From Choristocarpus tenellus KU-1152 (Eukaryota; Phaeophyceae), in NCBI GenBank assembly GCA_964200185.2, contig CAXNAD020000029.1, positions 1-42,574 of the forward strand: a stretch of DNA of 42,574 nt. Reading direction: 5' to 3'. The translations under genes and the position numbers were made by a program. Shown one piece after another: positions 21,691 to 34,429 of this stretch. A model generated the notes under the pieces. It saw nothing but the letters and a program-made list of their open reading frames with translations, was not told the DNA's origin and searched no databases. Within the stretch, counting starts at the first letter, position 1; each line of letters opens with the position of its first letter.

Positions 21691-21740
21691 TTCATGGAAG
21701 CTCAAGGAGGTCAACAGCAATATCTGGAGTTTGTAGGTAC

Positions 21741-24700
21741 TCATTTATTTGATTTTGTCCTTTCTGGTCTTGTTACAGGAACAACTTTGTCGAGGTCTGT
21801 GCACAAATCCCTGACTGGTAGCCCTGCCTTGCTAATGTTTTCCTCCTGCTCTGAAGTGCCTCTCAATGCAAGACCTTCAGCAGAGATATTCATGAGACTC
21901 TTTGAATGTAATTGTTCCTCTACTTCTTCTAAGGTTTTTGATAGGAATTCTTGATGTATGGTTGCAGATTTTGAGTCTTCTTTTTTTGCATTGCTCTTTC
22001 TGTTTGCATGTCCAAGAGCCACTGCCCCCTCTTGTTGTACAGTTGGTCTTGTCCTTGCATTAGATGAGGCCCCCAGGTACTCGACAAGGACAAGCGGTTG
22101 GCTGTATGGGCTAATTTGATCCGTTTTGCGAGCTTTTTCAAAAGCAGGATTTGGGTTCACTTTGTTTTTGGGCATGCCCAGGCTGCCCATCTTTCGTTGT
22201 GAAGCCACAAGGTGAACAAGTGGGTTGTACTCCTTTGACACATTGGCACTCCCAAGATCTTGGAAGAACTTGTCCTCTCGCTGACGAATGATTTCTTCCA
22301 CAGGCTGATTCCACTCAGGCTGTGCATTATGTTCTCTCAATGAGGTGTCTTCGCTATTGGGACTATAACCACCTGGTGCATCTATTTGTCTGGTGTAGGA
22401 GGGAGGTGTAGGTGCAACCAGAGAATATAAATTATGTGACATGGCAAAGATGTTCTTGTACGATTGGGAGTTGATTGAAATTGTTAGAGGTGGATTACCT
22501 GCGAATGACTTCTGGAAGCTGGGGTGAATTCTTTTGTCTGATGATTGGCTGGCTTTTGCTCTGTCTCAATACCCTTGAGGATTGCACTGTTGCCTCCCTG
22601 CTCAATGGTTGCCATTCGCTTGGTGAGACCTTACATCTGCTGAGAGTCTGTGATCTTTTCTCTGCACTGTAGTGTGTTGATATTGTATGGTCTCTTAGTG
22701 CCTGTCGACCAGAAGCTCGAAATGCCAGGGAGGCCAGCTCTGCATATACCAGGAAGCAGTCCTCACAGACCAGGGTGGTCTTTGTTCCAACAGGAGTTCG
22801 TTGTGTGTGAATACAGGAGGTTAGTGTATGTGTATGCAAAGCCTCCCGCAGAATCCCTTGTTTGCTCATACATCAGTGTTTGGATTTCCTACAACCTGTA
22901 TCATTTTACTTCTTTGTGTGTCTCAGTCACAGAGTAGCATAGATCATTTGGCATTGATTGGCACATTTTCTTCCATTTTCCACTTTATTGATTACACCAC
23001 ACATTGTTAAGGTTAGGGTTAGTCTAACTGTAACTCCAACCCTATGGACATACATGTAGCTCAGTGTTTGAAGGCCTGCATTCCTTTGGAGGTTGTATGC
23101 AGGTTCAAACCCACTTGTCATCAGATTTATTTCAAGGGAAACGTGATTTTGATGATTCAAGTTCTAGAGGCAAGCACAGCGGATTGTACTCCTATCCTAT
23201 CCTGTCTGTTGCTGTACTAAAAAAACAAGGGGACTGAAATTATGTGGTGGGGCTTTAATTACCAAGCAACACAAAGGCAAGTAAAGTAGTACACCTGATT
23301 ACAGGGAAAAGGTTGATGGATGAGTGGTGAGAAATTGTAATTAGTTGTAGTGCAGCAGTTAGTTTGATTGGTTAGTGTAGTAAGTGTTGTAGTGTGTGTA
23401 GCACCTCTGACCATGTGTTGGAACATTCACCGTGCTGAAGTGAAAAAAATAATGCCATCACACTCAATATGGTGTCTGGTGAATTGATCAGCTCTTAACA
23501 ACTTCAGCTTGTTTGGTTTGGTATTCAGAGAAAGAAATTATTTCACACCTTCTCAAAAATTCAAGGGTATCTTAGTGACATGCTGTCTTGCTGCAATAAG
23601 AACATCCATATTCTTGTCACATGATCATTATAGGAAGGGAAGGAGCACCGCCATAGCCCATGTCAAAATGTTTTACTTGTCATGAGAAGTTTTTGGATAT
23701 GGTGCTACTCACTCCAATATATTCGGTCTATTGATCGTTAGTTGTCAAAACATTGACCCAACCAATCTTACTGTTACCACACGTAAACTATGTATTGGAT
23801 ATTGTAGTATGAAGTAGGATATTAACCTCTTCACATAGTCTTGTGTTAGTAGTATCTTGCAAGATGAAGTACCAGTGAGGAACATGTCACAATGTCAGTT
23901 TCTGATTATCAATAAATTGATGGGCCTACAGAACTGTGCAAGAAATAGTAGATGGCAAATTGATATTTCGTTGAGAGTACCCAGGGGAGGACAAATATCA
24001 AATCAGCCTATGTGTATGAGGCTTTATGAGGCTTTGTGGTAAGTAAGGTAATCTGTGTTGACACATCTATGACTTCGATTGTGTGATCCTGGACTGTAGA
24101 GTGGCAAGAGGAGTGACTGGGGTTGGACATACATACCCTTACCAATAGGATGGATGTGTCTGCAAGCACTGTGGGGTAGATTTTGTGTTAATGCAGTCTC
24201 TATTTTGGTAGGCGTCTGTCAGACTCTTTAACCAGGACCCAGTACCGATACCAGCTGCAGATTGAGGTCCCATTGCTTAAGATACTTTTGTAAGACTCAA
24301 CTGCTGAGGGCAGTGTGCATGTCCAGGTGTGTGAAAAATTTGCAGATGACCATGCAAAAGTCAGGCGTCAAATTTGGCCATCAAGTGTGCAGATGTCTTT
24401 GTAAACTTCAGAAAAGTTTAACTACATCGAATCTAAACTTGAGCCTAGGCTCAATGTGTTGGGAACACCACATATGCTACAATGGGAAGATTAGCCTGGG
24501 GCTAAGGATACAAGGAGGTGTGAACATGAGGTAATTTGTGGGGTATATTTAGATGATCACACAACCCTGACCTTGGCACAACATATCATCGAAGAAATGA
24601 GAATTGTTCCCAGTATTATTTTGAGAATGATGTGCATACCAATGCCGAAGTAAACACAGTTTTCATTGAAAAACACAGTTGCAGCCTTAGGAGAGTGCCA

Positions 24701-27700
24701 CAAAGCCATGATTTTTATAAGAGTATTCTTAATATTTTTTTGCTGTCATATGTTCCTTTCATTGTCAATATTTTGTAAGATACTTTTGTACTTTCTGGCT
24801 TCCAGTCCTTAGTGTTACTGTGCAGGCTCAGGAGTACATTGCGGAGATGCGACATAATGGTTATCGTTAGGTGTTTATGACATTTTGATACTGGCACAAA
24901 GTTGAGAGTTTTTCAGAGTGATGTTTGCAGCTTAATGCGCTCACCTTATAGAGGAACAGAGGGTCACGGCGATGCCGAGAGTAGCTATCAACTGCAAGCT
25001 TTGGATGTAGGAGACGAATTACTGGTGGAATGGTGACATCCTGTGCTGTCAGTGTAGCCAGATTTTTGCCAGCTTTGATCTCAAGGTTGCCGAAACCCAC
25101 TCCACCTGCTGCAGCAATTATGTCCTGGGATGGTGGCCACTCCACTGTACCACTACGATTTGTGGGGTCATTTGACACAAGGTCAACAACCTGAAGGGTA
25201 GGATTATGTCCATTTTGTTTCGCCACAATGTCATTATGACCTAGTATGTTAGCTGTATTTGTCAAAGCATTACCACTAGGCTGTGTCTGCATAGACATGC
25301 CTAAGAATTCACATCGAAGATTCGGGATTTTTAAAATACCATCCGATTGTTTGATTTTTGTAACATTATGTGTTTTTATTTTGTGTGAAAGTGTTCTAGC
25401 AAATGGCAGGAAATGCCACAAGTTCCACATTGCTTTTATATCCTCATCTTTTGTGGTTTCAACTTAACAACTCTATGTATGCAATGATAACAGTATCAGC
25501 CTCTTGCCTTGCTCTTATGGTTATGTAGGACTTGTGAATTTTTCACAATTTTTTCTCAAGTGTGGATGGAGCTATGTCAACTTGGGATAAAGTAGAAAAT
25601 ATCATAGGCTGAATAGTCAGGTACAAAAGTGAGGGTTCATGAATGATACCTAGAACTCTTGTGTAGATACTTGACAGTAACCTGAAGAATTGGCTACATG
25701 TCTTTGATTGCAAATTTATTATTCCATCCTCATTGTAAAGTGTCTACCTCCTAATTAACGACAAACTAATTCCTGTTGTAGGCCTATGTAATCTCACATG
25801 GTTGAAATGTGTGATGATAGTTTTGTAGTGCACAGCATGAAAACTGTCATTTGGCAATCTTCGGGCACAGCTTGAGCACTCCACACTTTGTGTAATCTCC
25901 ATTTCCCTAGGCCCATGTGCAGCCTCTTGATGCATTTTGATATGGGGTGGGATCTTCACCTTTCCCAACAAGGAGTGCAGAGATGTGTTTTTGACATGTG
26001 AAGCATCAGAATGGCTCCAAAGAATAGTACTACAAGCTCTGTATTGTGACCAAATTAGAGCATTATCACCCGAGTCTTCTTGTGACTTGGGATCACAATC
26101 ACACCAATTTATATCAGATGTGTTACACTTCTGAACCACAACTGTGTGCTTCACATGCAGCAAACAGTGAAATGAGGCTACAAGGTCACATAGGTTGATG
26201 AGGGCATGACAAGAGAAAATGTTTTTGTGGGCTAGCTACCAGTATGGTATGAACTTTACTCTAACTCTAATTGGAAAAGGACTAAAGTAGAGATCAAACT
26301 TGCAAGAAAAAGATTGTCTACTTTCATATCCCACACTAGCTTCTGAAGAATCTTCTTTGAGAGTAAAGGGCACACACTGTTACATACACAGAGAACAAAA
26401 ATTCTTGAGTGTTTCAATTTCCGATTGTTACTTCACTGTGATTCAAATGGTAAGATCATTTACCATCGGTGCTGATTCACTACACCGAACAAAATGGTTC
26501 AGGACATGATGTAGTGGGAAACGGAACAACCTGGAAAAAACTTCTAGCTGTGAATTGTATTGATCTACTTCCTGGTACAAAAGTGTGATCTGGTAATTAA
26601 GGTTACTAATAGTAGACCTCACCAACCAAAAACTTGGCATGGTACTGTGACTAAAAATATCTGATTGTAAAATCAACTTTGATTCTCAACTTCCTCTCAA
26701 GAATATCACCCTATATGTGCAGAGTGAAAAGGTATGAATTGGTAGTTGATATGAGGGCAAGTTCTGGAAATTTCACTTCAAGTTGTCATTGTTTAAAGGG
26801 ATCATATGTAGAAAATAAGTAAACTAGTACCAAAGTGGTATGTGGTGGAAAAGAAATAAATGTTGAGTGTGACTGGAAGTAGTCTACACTTGAGTGTGAC
26901 TGGAAGTAGTCTACACTTGAGTGTGACTTACAAATATGGGAAATATAAACACATGGAAAACCAGAAACAGTATATATATACTACCCCAACTATATTCTCA
27001 AGTTTCACTCCAGTCTGTGTGTTGATTTCTCCTAAATTTTGTTCTGTAGATTTACTTCAAAAAGGTCTAAGGAATTCACCTGCTCATTGATGTTAACTGG
27101 CCTGCGTACACTGGTGAGCATTTTATGACCTTGAAGAACCTCATTGGCCACTCTGATAGAGTTGCTCCACAGCAGCCACACACGATCACGAGAATCAAAT
27201 TTGAAGTTGATAGACATTCGGCAAATGCGCACCTTCTGAAATGAAACTTCTCCCACATGCGTGACAAGACTGTCGCAACAGCGTTGCACTTGCGTGGGCA
27301 ACACAGTTCCTCTCAGAGGAACTGGTAGATGCAGTTAGTTCATAGTTAAAATAACTGAGTGAATTTTCTTAACCTACATGGGAGAAACAGTATACTGGAA
27401 ATTGCTCTTTCCACATTCTAGAACTGAAATTTTTCTGCGAATTGGAAAGCTGTCGGTCAATCAATGCTTTTCTGATTTGTTGGATTTGTTATTTCACCAT
27501 AGGGAGTACCTCAATGTAAAATTTTGAGGACTCCTCACATGCCGTGCTGTAGATATCAGGGCCATCGTATGTGACACTTCGCTCATAAAGTCCATAGCGT
27601 TGATCATGGAGCTGGTGACTGTTGACCCTCCTCTCAAGCAGACACATCTTGGGAGACCAAATTGCTCGAACAAGTGCTGCTTGATGATTTGACATTGTGA

Positions 27701-29167
27701 TATGTCAGTGTGGTACTGAAAGCGTGTATGACTTCGTTCCCAAGATTTTGTTGTTAAACTCATGACCTGGGAAAAGTTCGTACCGTTTTTTGTCCCTTTA
27801 GGCTCGATGAATCGCTGCAAGATTCCATTTCGCCCCTTCCAATGATTAAAAAGGAAGTTATCTGTGGGATATTTTGGCTGCAGTGAGTGCAAGGAATTTC
27901 TAAGTTAAACATCACACAGGGCTATAGACAGTGGAACCGCAATGCTCCAAAGCAATCCAGGCTGTATGGAAGCAATGAGACAGAAGCAGTAGGACTACGG
28001 GCACTGTTTAGTCCCTTGCTAATTACTTTCATATGGCCTAGTCAGAGCATCCCATGCGATCGTAGTGCATATCAGTGCATGCCCTACTTTAAACTAAATG
28101 CTCTTGACGATGTGAGGTATTCAGGGACCAGTGTTGCGGTCGGGGCGAAGTATATGTCCTTGAAAAGGATATACATGGTAACAGAGGGTCACATGACAAG
28201 ATTGGTAAAATTTGTGTGCCATATCCCTGTTGTAGGTTCATGCTGCAGACCTGCAGTAGATAACTCGGGATGCTATGAAGAATATAATTCTCGAATGTTG
28301 ACCGAGCATTATAATCTGTTTGAGCATACTCTGTACTGCAAAACTCACGTAAACCCGGTCGATCCATGTACTCGATGCTTGTCCCTGTCTTGTCTTCTGC
28401 GACGTAGAGTAATTTAAGTAACAATTGAGAAAGCTTGATTATTTACATGAAAAGTATGTAACCAATGCGGTGGTTATATGTCACTTCAAGTCAGGAGGGT
28501 GGGGTCACTCTCACCATGGTTAACCCCCGTTGATGTTTTGTCAGTGCTCTCCCATGATATGTAGTATGCTACGACATCCGAACCCAACACTTTCCTGTTG
28601 AACGTTTCCTCAATTTTGGAATTGATAATATTGGTCTTCAGCTTTTTCTTGACCTTTCCATCAACTCCAGTGAAGTACCAATTGACTGGTTGACCGAACT
28701 TGTACACTATTGTATCAGGAACATTGATGGCCGGGCGAAAGTTAAGTTCATCCTTACACCACAAAAATTCGTACAAGTGCTCAAAAACACCGTCTCCTTC
28801 CACCGAGTACATTCGAGGAGAGGGGTGAGCATCTTTTAAAACCTTTTCTGTAGTTCAACCAAATATTCAACCTTCCAACCGTTACGCATCTCCTTCCACA
28901 CGGTGATGGAACTCTGTATGTCAATGTCCTTTTTTCCCATCAATCCACCAACCCATATACATCTTAAAAGAGATGGGGGGAAAGGAGTCTCGCGTTGAGC
29001 AGTCTGGGGAAGCTGTGGAAGAGGCTGAGGACGAAATTCACTATTCCCAAGAGTTGTTGGCAACCCTGAAAGCAAAACAAGAGAGGCGGCTACAGGAAAG
29101 GTGAGAAGGTGGCACTCCCTAGTTTTTCTGCCTCATTGACGGCATCCCGCAGAACAATTGACGCCAT
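21741..29167 (-). CDS. Gene X, unrecognised ten-exon protein of about 880 residues
   Basis: Exons on the minus strand: 29167-29116, 29065 to about 28841, about 28838-28515, 27861-27784, 27676-27539, 27321-27080, 26130-25798, 25286-24945, 22779-22499 and 22389-21741. Exons 3-10 join in phase with good donors (GTGAGA, GTACGA, GTGAGG, GTGAAT, GTGAGC). Exon 2 ends in a stop one base out of frame with exon 3, and the start is uncertain. Readable parts: [19 protein letters not shown] (exon 3), [20 protein letters not shown] (4), [12 protein letters not shown] and [17 protein letters not shown] (5), [14 protein letters not shown] and RVWLLW (6), CSSCARR (7), [12 protein letters not shown] (8), [11 protein letters not shown] (9). 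Two CXXC pairs suggest a metal site. The last exon is polar, likely disordered. I cannot name the family; the ordered segments look conserved. Confidence 0.72.
22999..23048 (+). repeat. Telomere-like motif next to the SINE head
   Basis: GGTTAGGGTTAG at about 23011-23022 resembles two TTAGGG-type units, followed by a short palindrome (GTTAGTCTAAC). It is too short to be called telomeric. Confidence 0.25.
23049..23450 (+). repeat. tRNA-derived SINE in gene X intron 8
   Basis: TAGCTCAGTGT at 23057-23067 matches a Pol III A box and GGTTCAAACCC at 23102-23112 a B box, 45 bp apart as in a tRNA. The tRNA-like head is followed by a body of about 330 bp whose blocks recur at 14985-15295 and more weakly at about 38930-39170. 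It lies opposite to the transcription of gene X. The 3' end is estimated; no clear poly-A tail or duplication was found. Confidence 0.65.
26863..26928. repeat. 27-bp minisatellite, about 2.4 units
   Basis: The unit TTGAGTGTGACTGGAAGTAG plus TCTACAC starts at 26863, 26890 and 26917; the first two units are identical and the third is partial. It lies in gene X intron 6. Confidence 0.93.
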
Positions 29168-30500
29168 CCATTTGTGGACCCCAATGTTTGGGGGTCACTA
29201 CTAGTTCGTCTGCCATCTCTTCCGTTGTGTTAATCGTGCCTGACTTTCTGTTGTGCGAATCGCTATAGCGCGAGCCTTCATAATGGATCCGATGAAGTCG
29301 AGACTGGATCTTCCATGACATTAAGAGAGCGGGAGGATATAACTTGGGCTTCGAGGCGACTCGAGGTAAGTGATTATCTGGGCTTGTACCAATGTCTCTA
29401 TACCAGTAGTGCCTATGGGATGGGTCACACCTTTGAACCCGCTATGTTACCCAGAATATGCGAAGGGTGTAAGGGTGTGTGAGGAGGTTGAGAATGGACC
29501 TAATTGCTATACTAGGACTTTAAACTCTGTGGGGCATTTCCGAAGGTGGCCTGACCTATTACCACATCAAATCTCCTTCGCCTGTTGCTACGGGGACAGA
29601 AGAGCTGATGGTAACCTAGACACGGGTTCATTTCTTTTCATCTACCTTCATAGTGACCAACTCGTTTCTATTTCCTGACCCATGTTGCCACTTGCATGTT
29701 GCACTATGAATTTTCTATCGGCGCAGCGAGTTCTAGCTTCAAAAGCATGAACAAGCATCATTTAGAATTGTAAGAGCTTAGAACATATATTCACCTTTAG
29801 AGCATTTTTCGTTTCTCTCAAGCATAGTTGGATTTATTTTCTTGCGCTGTTTTAAAAAATTTGAAGCGTAATTTATTACATCAACTGGTACAGTACTACT
29901 GTAATTCGCAAAATGATACTTCTGTCCGTAGGTTTTGACCCAACAATTGTGCAATGAAATATGTAGTTGCTTTTGGTGGTCATGCCATGAGAGAGGCAGC
30001 GATCCGGAGTGCCTTAAAGTGACCCCTGGATGCTTGGATTGTGCAACAGAAAAATACCATATCTGGACTGTTAAGAGTATGTTTTGCGACTTAGTTTGTA
30101 TATTTTAGGATAATTGGAGAGTGCACTTAGCATTTTGAAGTGAATTTTTTTACCATATTCTTTCTACTCAGGACTAGATGGGTTGGGGCGCTCCAGAGTG
30201 TTCCACAATAATTCATGATGCACGAGGTTAAGATTTTTTTTTCCTCAAAAGAAAATATCTTTTGCTTCAGACCATATTTCAGGACCATAGAAGCAAGAAA
30301 TGAGCATAATTCAAACACTTCGGTGAAGAATGCAATTCTCAAAACAGGCTAGAAATTCAATTCAAACTCTCTGACATTTACTGTTGGAATGGACAATTCA
30401 ATGCAATCCAAAAGACATGTTGGATGATTATTAGTCATCATTGGTTACCTAGGCACTGCAATTTATTGCTCCAGTAAATGCCTGACCAGATTCGAAAATT
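29168..30500. other. Upstream of gene X, 1.3 kb without recognised gene
   Basis: The upstream part of gene X and its promoter should be here. An ATG at 29224 starts [18 protein letters not shown] on the minus strand but in a frame that does not lead into exon 1. Nothing else is recognised. Confidence 0.4.
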
Positions 30501-30529
30501 CACCAAAAATGAGGATACCAGGTTGTACA

Positions 30530-31340
30530 GATCAGTTACACCAAAATCCGTGCCCAAGCCTCCACAGCCCATGCATCTTGGAGAGGCGCTCAAACACCCC
30601 AGAAGACTTCCTGATCCTTGCTTCTGCAGTCCTCATCTGCCACATTCTCGTTATAATTTTTTCTCCCCCATCCTCCCAATCTTCAACTGACACAACTGTC
30701 ATTACTCTTGATGATATGTCCTTATTGATGGTTGCACCGTCCACTGTGAATGTCACAATAAACTTATGGTGCTTCTCTCATTAGGGGTCTAACTGATCAC
30801 TACTCCACACCAAGTTTTCACCTTGGAGGCCTCGGTGATCTTGGACAGGGTGAGTGTTACGTTACCCTGTATACCTCAACAACTAGCCCAATGTTTATCT
30901 CAAACATCATCACCTTTGTTGCTTCAGCTCATTTCACAGACTATAAATTTCGCAAAGCAGAGATTGTTCCAGTGAAATATAGATCCAGGACAGGGTATCT
31001 AACCTGGTGCACAGGGATTTTCACCAACCTCCTAACTCTATCAAAGAACATGAAAATTGCATGTTCCTGGCAATGAAGGAGAGAAATTGATTAAAAGGGT
31101 GCCATAGCTACTTTTGGTATGGACGAAAGCTGCAATCATCCACTTGCAAGCTGATCTTGCCCAGTCAACCCAGTCAATTTCATAGTGCCTTACGTCTTTC
31201 AAGATGTCCAATGTGCCCGTTGATGCACTGCCCTTGCTCATAAACAGATATTGACTGGCCCCTTGCCTAGACATCATCCATGCAATTTTTGAACCTACTA
31301 GTTCTTTTTCAGAGACCTCATACAGTGCTTAATTCAGAGG
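30530..31340 (-). other. Two open protein-like blocks, minus strand, not identified
   Basis: At about 31340-31041 the minus strand reads a frame with MSRQGASQYLFMSKGSAS, DILKDVRHYEIDWVDWA and KWMIAAFVHTK. At about 30785-30532 another reads HHKFIVTFTVDGATINKDIS, VVSVEDWEDGGEKII and RMWQMRTAEARIRKSSGVFE. Both look more like real protein than chance frames. Between them are stops and no convincing splice sites, so a decayed transposon or retropseudogene is as likely as a gene. Confidence 0.35.
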
Positions 31341-32307
31341 GTTCTTAACAAGAAGGCATATTACGCAACAACTAAGTGGCTGATCTAAGTCTCAGTTGAA
31401 TGGAAATTTGCGGAAATATCTTTAGATGCACGTATAATAGGATCGTTTAGTGGTGTGGAACAAAATAATTTACAATATTTGCACTTGAAATTAAATTGGG
31501 TAGAAATTTTTCAATTGATTCAATGAAGTGTTGGTGCACAACGCATGTAATGCATGCAGATTGTTCAGTAGTGTGTAGTACAGTGAGGAAAAGAATTTCA
31601 AAGTCTCCAGGTAAATCCAAAGTAACAAGGAAAATGTAGTGAGTTGTGAATAAAACGTGATTCTGCTGTGACCTCTGACGCATTCAGTCACACTTCTGCT
31701 TGTATTTTTTGATTTGAAAGAAATGAATAACTGAACTTTTCTGGTTCAGTTTATTCCAATTACTTGAACTGCTACATGTCACGATCCTTGGACAGTTACA
31801 TATTTTTTACTTCTTGGCAGTTTTGTACGTCTGTGCTGCACTAACCCAATATTTCGTCTCTATTAATTTGCCATACTGTCAACACGTCTCATATCACGTT
31901 GATCTTGCCCCCATTACAAACTTTTTGGTGGGCTGGTAGCATGTCAGTGTAGGTCCATCTAGATTGTGTATGCTTATCACACTTGGCTTGTGTTGTTAGA
32001 GTTCTAGCCTATGTTTGTGCTGTTTGTGAGTCTGCTTTTTGGTGTCATGGAGTTGGACAACCCTGCAGTCCAGAAGTCTTCCATTTTTTTAGGAGAGCAT
32101 GGATTGTCCTCTTTCCAGCATTCTTTTTTTAATCAAAATTGTTGTAGTTTTATTTTTATTTTTATTGGATACTACAATGATACTGAGGGATTTGAATGTC
32201 GATACTATGCACTATGCCTTACACAGTAGATACTCTCTTTTTGAAAATTATTTTATTTGTTCTTAGATATGGTAAAAAAATATAACTAGTCAAACCAGTG
32301 CATGCAC
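31341..32307. other. AT-rich spacer, nothing recognised
   Basis: No coding block recognised. A short TTTTA run (about 32149-32166) is a simple repeat. Confidence 0.4.
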
Positions 32308-32462
32308 CTGTATGTTCTCCGTCTGTCCAAAGTGGATGTGTTGTTTGTGCAGAATGATTTAAACAGCACAGCTGCCTGCATAGGTTCACAGCCACCCTTG
32401 CTGCCTGTATTTGTGGTCAGCTCAGCTGATTCCTTGGGCAGTCTGATAATAGCTGACTTGCC
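32308..32462 (-). other. Exon-like block, minus strand
   Basis: A 155-base open block between an acceptor-like CTTCACCAG and a donor-like CAG|GTGCAT encodes GKSAIIRLPKESAELTTNTG and then GCEPMQAAVLFKSF. It is not recognised. If real it belongs to an unassembled minus-strand gene in this region, perhaps with the block at 36239-36416. Confidence 0.35.
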
Positions 32463-34420
32463 CTGGTGAAGTGTTCTATTCAATCTCATGTTGTTTCTGT
32501 CTACCAATTAATCAGCGTTGCAGAAAGCATGCTGTCTTGTGCAATAAGAGATTCAAATCTGGGAGTTTACTTTTTGAGAGTCAGGAGCCTAATCTGGGAG
32601 CAAGACACCACAGCATGTTCAGTTGCACTAGGGTTGGGCTTAGGGGTTTGCACATGAAGCAAAAGGTCTGAGAAAAAGTAAACGTTAGCCACTTAGTCTC
32701 ATTCCCCCTTTTCTCGAGTGTGTGGTGTCCGAGAGCATTTTTTGCCCCAAACTCATTAAGTACATGCTTGTAACTTTTTCCAAGATGTACAAATTTTCTT
32801 GGACACTATTCAACTGCCATGACAGTTTATAGTGAGGTCAATACATGGAATAATAGGCAGTTGAATGCAGACCAGTATTACCCGTATGACTTTGTGTGCC
32901 AAAGAAATATGACAATATTTTGTACCCATCTTTCATATTTGAAGCGCCCTACCCTGGTGTGAAGCATGGATAGCTCACACATTTTGGTCATGGAAAGATC
33001 GTTGTTGAAGACATCCAGCTCTCAACATTTTTTCCTTCAAGTAATCTCCAGTGCACACAAGGAGTGCGAAAAGATCCAGTACTGCCCTAGGAAGACTTCA
33101 TAATTATATGATGAGAGTGTCTAGAAATTTTACTTGATCCCGATAGCTTTGAGGAATCTGGAATGTTTGTAGAGCATCGTTGTGATCATTTTGGAATGAA
33201 ATACTTTTTTTTCAGGGGATGGTGTCATTACAGGACAAGCTACTATAAATGGTCGTTTAGTTTTTGTTTATAGCCAGGATTTCACAATACTTGGTGTATC
33301 ATTGGGAGAAGGTCATGCAAAGAAAAAATTGTGATTCGCTAGATTCAGCAATTGGAGTTTTAGATATTGATGACATGTCAAGCTCTACTTGAAGGTTTGA
33401 GACTCAATATACACTGCCGTTAGTGGTGTAATCATTATGCAATCCTCATCAAGTTCCAAACTTGATCCACTCCTGAAATTCAGATGCTATGTAGAGGCTT
33501 GGCAAGAGGTCAATACCTCCACAACATGGACTTGGGGTCCCATCTCTTAAAGACCTAGCTGAAGACAAGTCTTCTGTTTTGCACAAGACAGTAAATGTGT
33601 AGAAGGCCCACTCTGGATTTGTTGGGACAGATGAACATTAAGAGATGAACACACTATGGGCGTACAAAGCAGTGGAGCTAATGGTTTTGGGGGACACTGT
33701 TCTGCCCAGTGATTGTCAGCTCTGAGTGCATCTTCTGCAAATCCAAATTACTACCTTCCGTCCAGTAGCATACCTGAACCTGTTTCTACACAGGATGTTT
33801 CTTCCTGTGTGGACTGTTCTTACGCATTGCAGTAGCTCATCTATTTACCAAGAGATCCAGTTTGTTGAATTTTGAGCTGTGAATTTTGACAATCATGTTG
33901 ATAAATACAATTGAGAGTAAGAATAATCGAGTTCGTAACTGAATTTTTTTAATTGGTTGATTACTTAGTATATGTGTGCTATGCAATTCAGTTTAACTTC
34001 CATCTGACGCTTGGTGTTTCCCACAGACACCTGGTGTCACTTCAATTCAATCAGAATAACAACGATTTTGGATCATTATCAAAACACTTCCAAATTCTTT
34101 TGATTCACAACACTGGAGTATTTTAGTGTAAATGTAGAAATACCTTCAAATAACAATTTCATCTGAATTGAGGAGACGTGCTTATGTGAGCATGACCTGC
34201 TTTTTGAACTGGTACATGATTGCCGTAAAATACTTTTATCACTCAGACCTTTATGTGGCAGACCCCCTGAGTACTCTTGAGTCACTACAGAGTAAATCAA
34301 GCGTGGATTATAAGTACCTCCATTTGGAATTAAATGTAACACAACTTCTACAATCCTAGTGAAGAAGCAAGATCTTTTTTTTACACGTTCATATTTTATG
34401 GGTGTATTGTGCAGACACTC
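32463..34420. other. About 2 kb without recognised gene
   Basis: Only short open frames occur. A GATTCAAATCT near 32553 resembles a B box but without a partner A box. No repeats shared with the rest of the window were seen. Confidence 0.4.
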
Positions 34421-34429
34421 AAAGGTCGC

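Noticed and set aside
22999-23048. Internal telomere repeat
   Set aside because: Only two TTAGGG-like units occur; this is within chance for the region and adjoins a SINE head.
23057-23121. Functional tRNA gene
   Set aside because: A and B boxes are present, but the stems do not pair properly and the segment is followed by a repeated SINE body.
27887-28417. Plus-strand open frame of 176 codons
   Set aside because: It lies antisense inside gene X intron 3, has no recognisable motif or splice context, and its residue mix looks random. Length alone is not enough.
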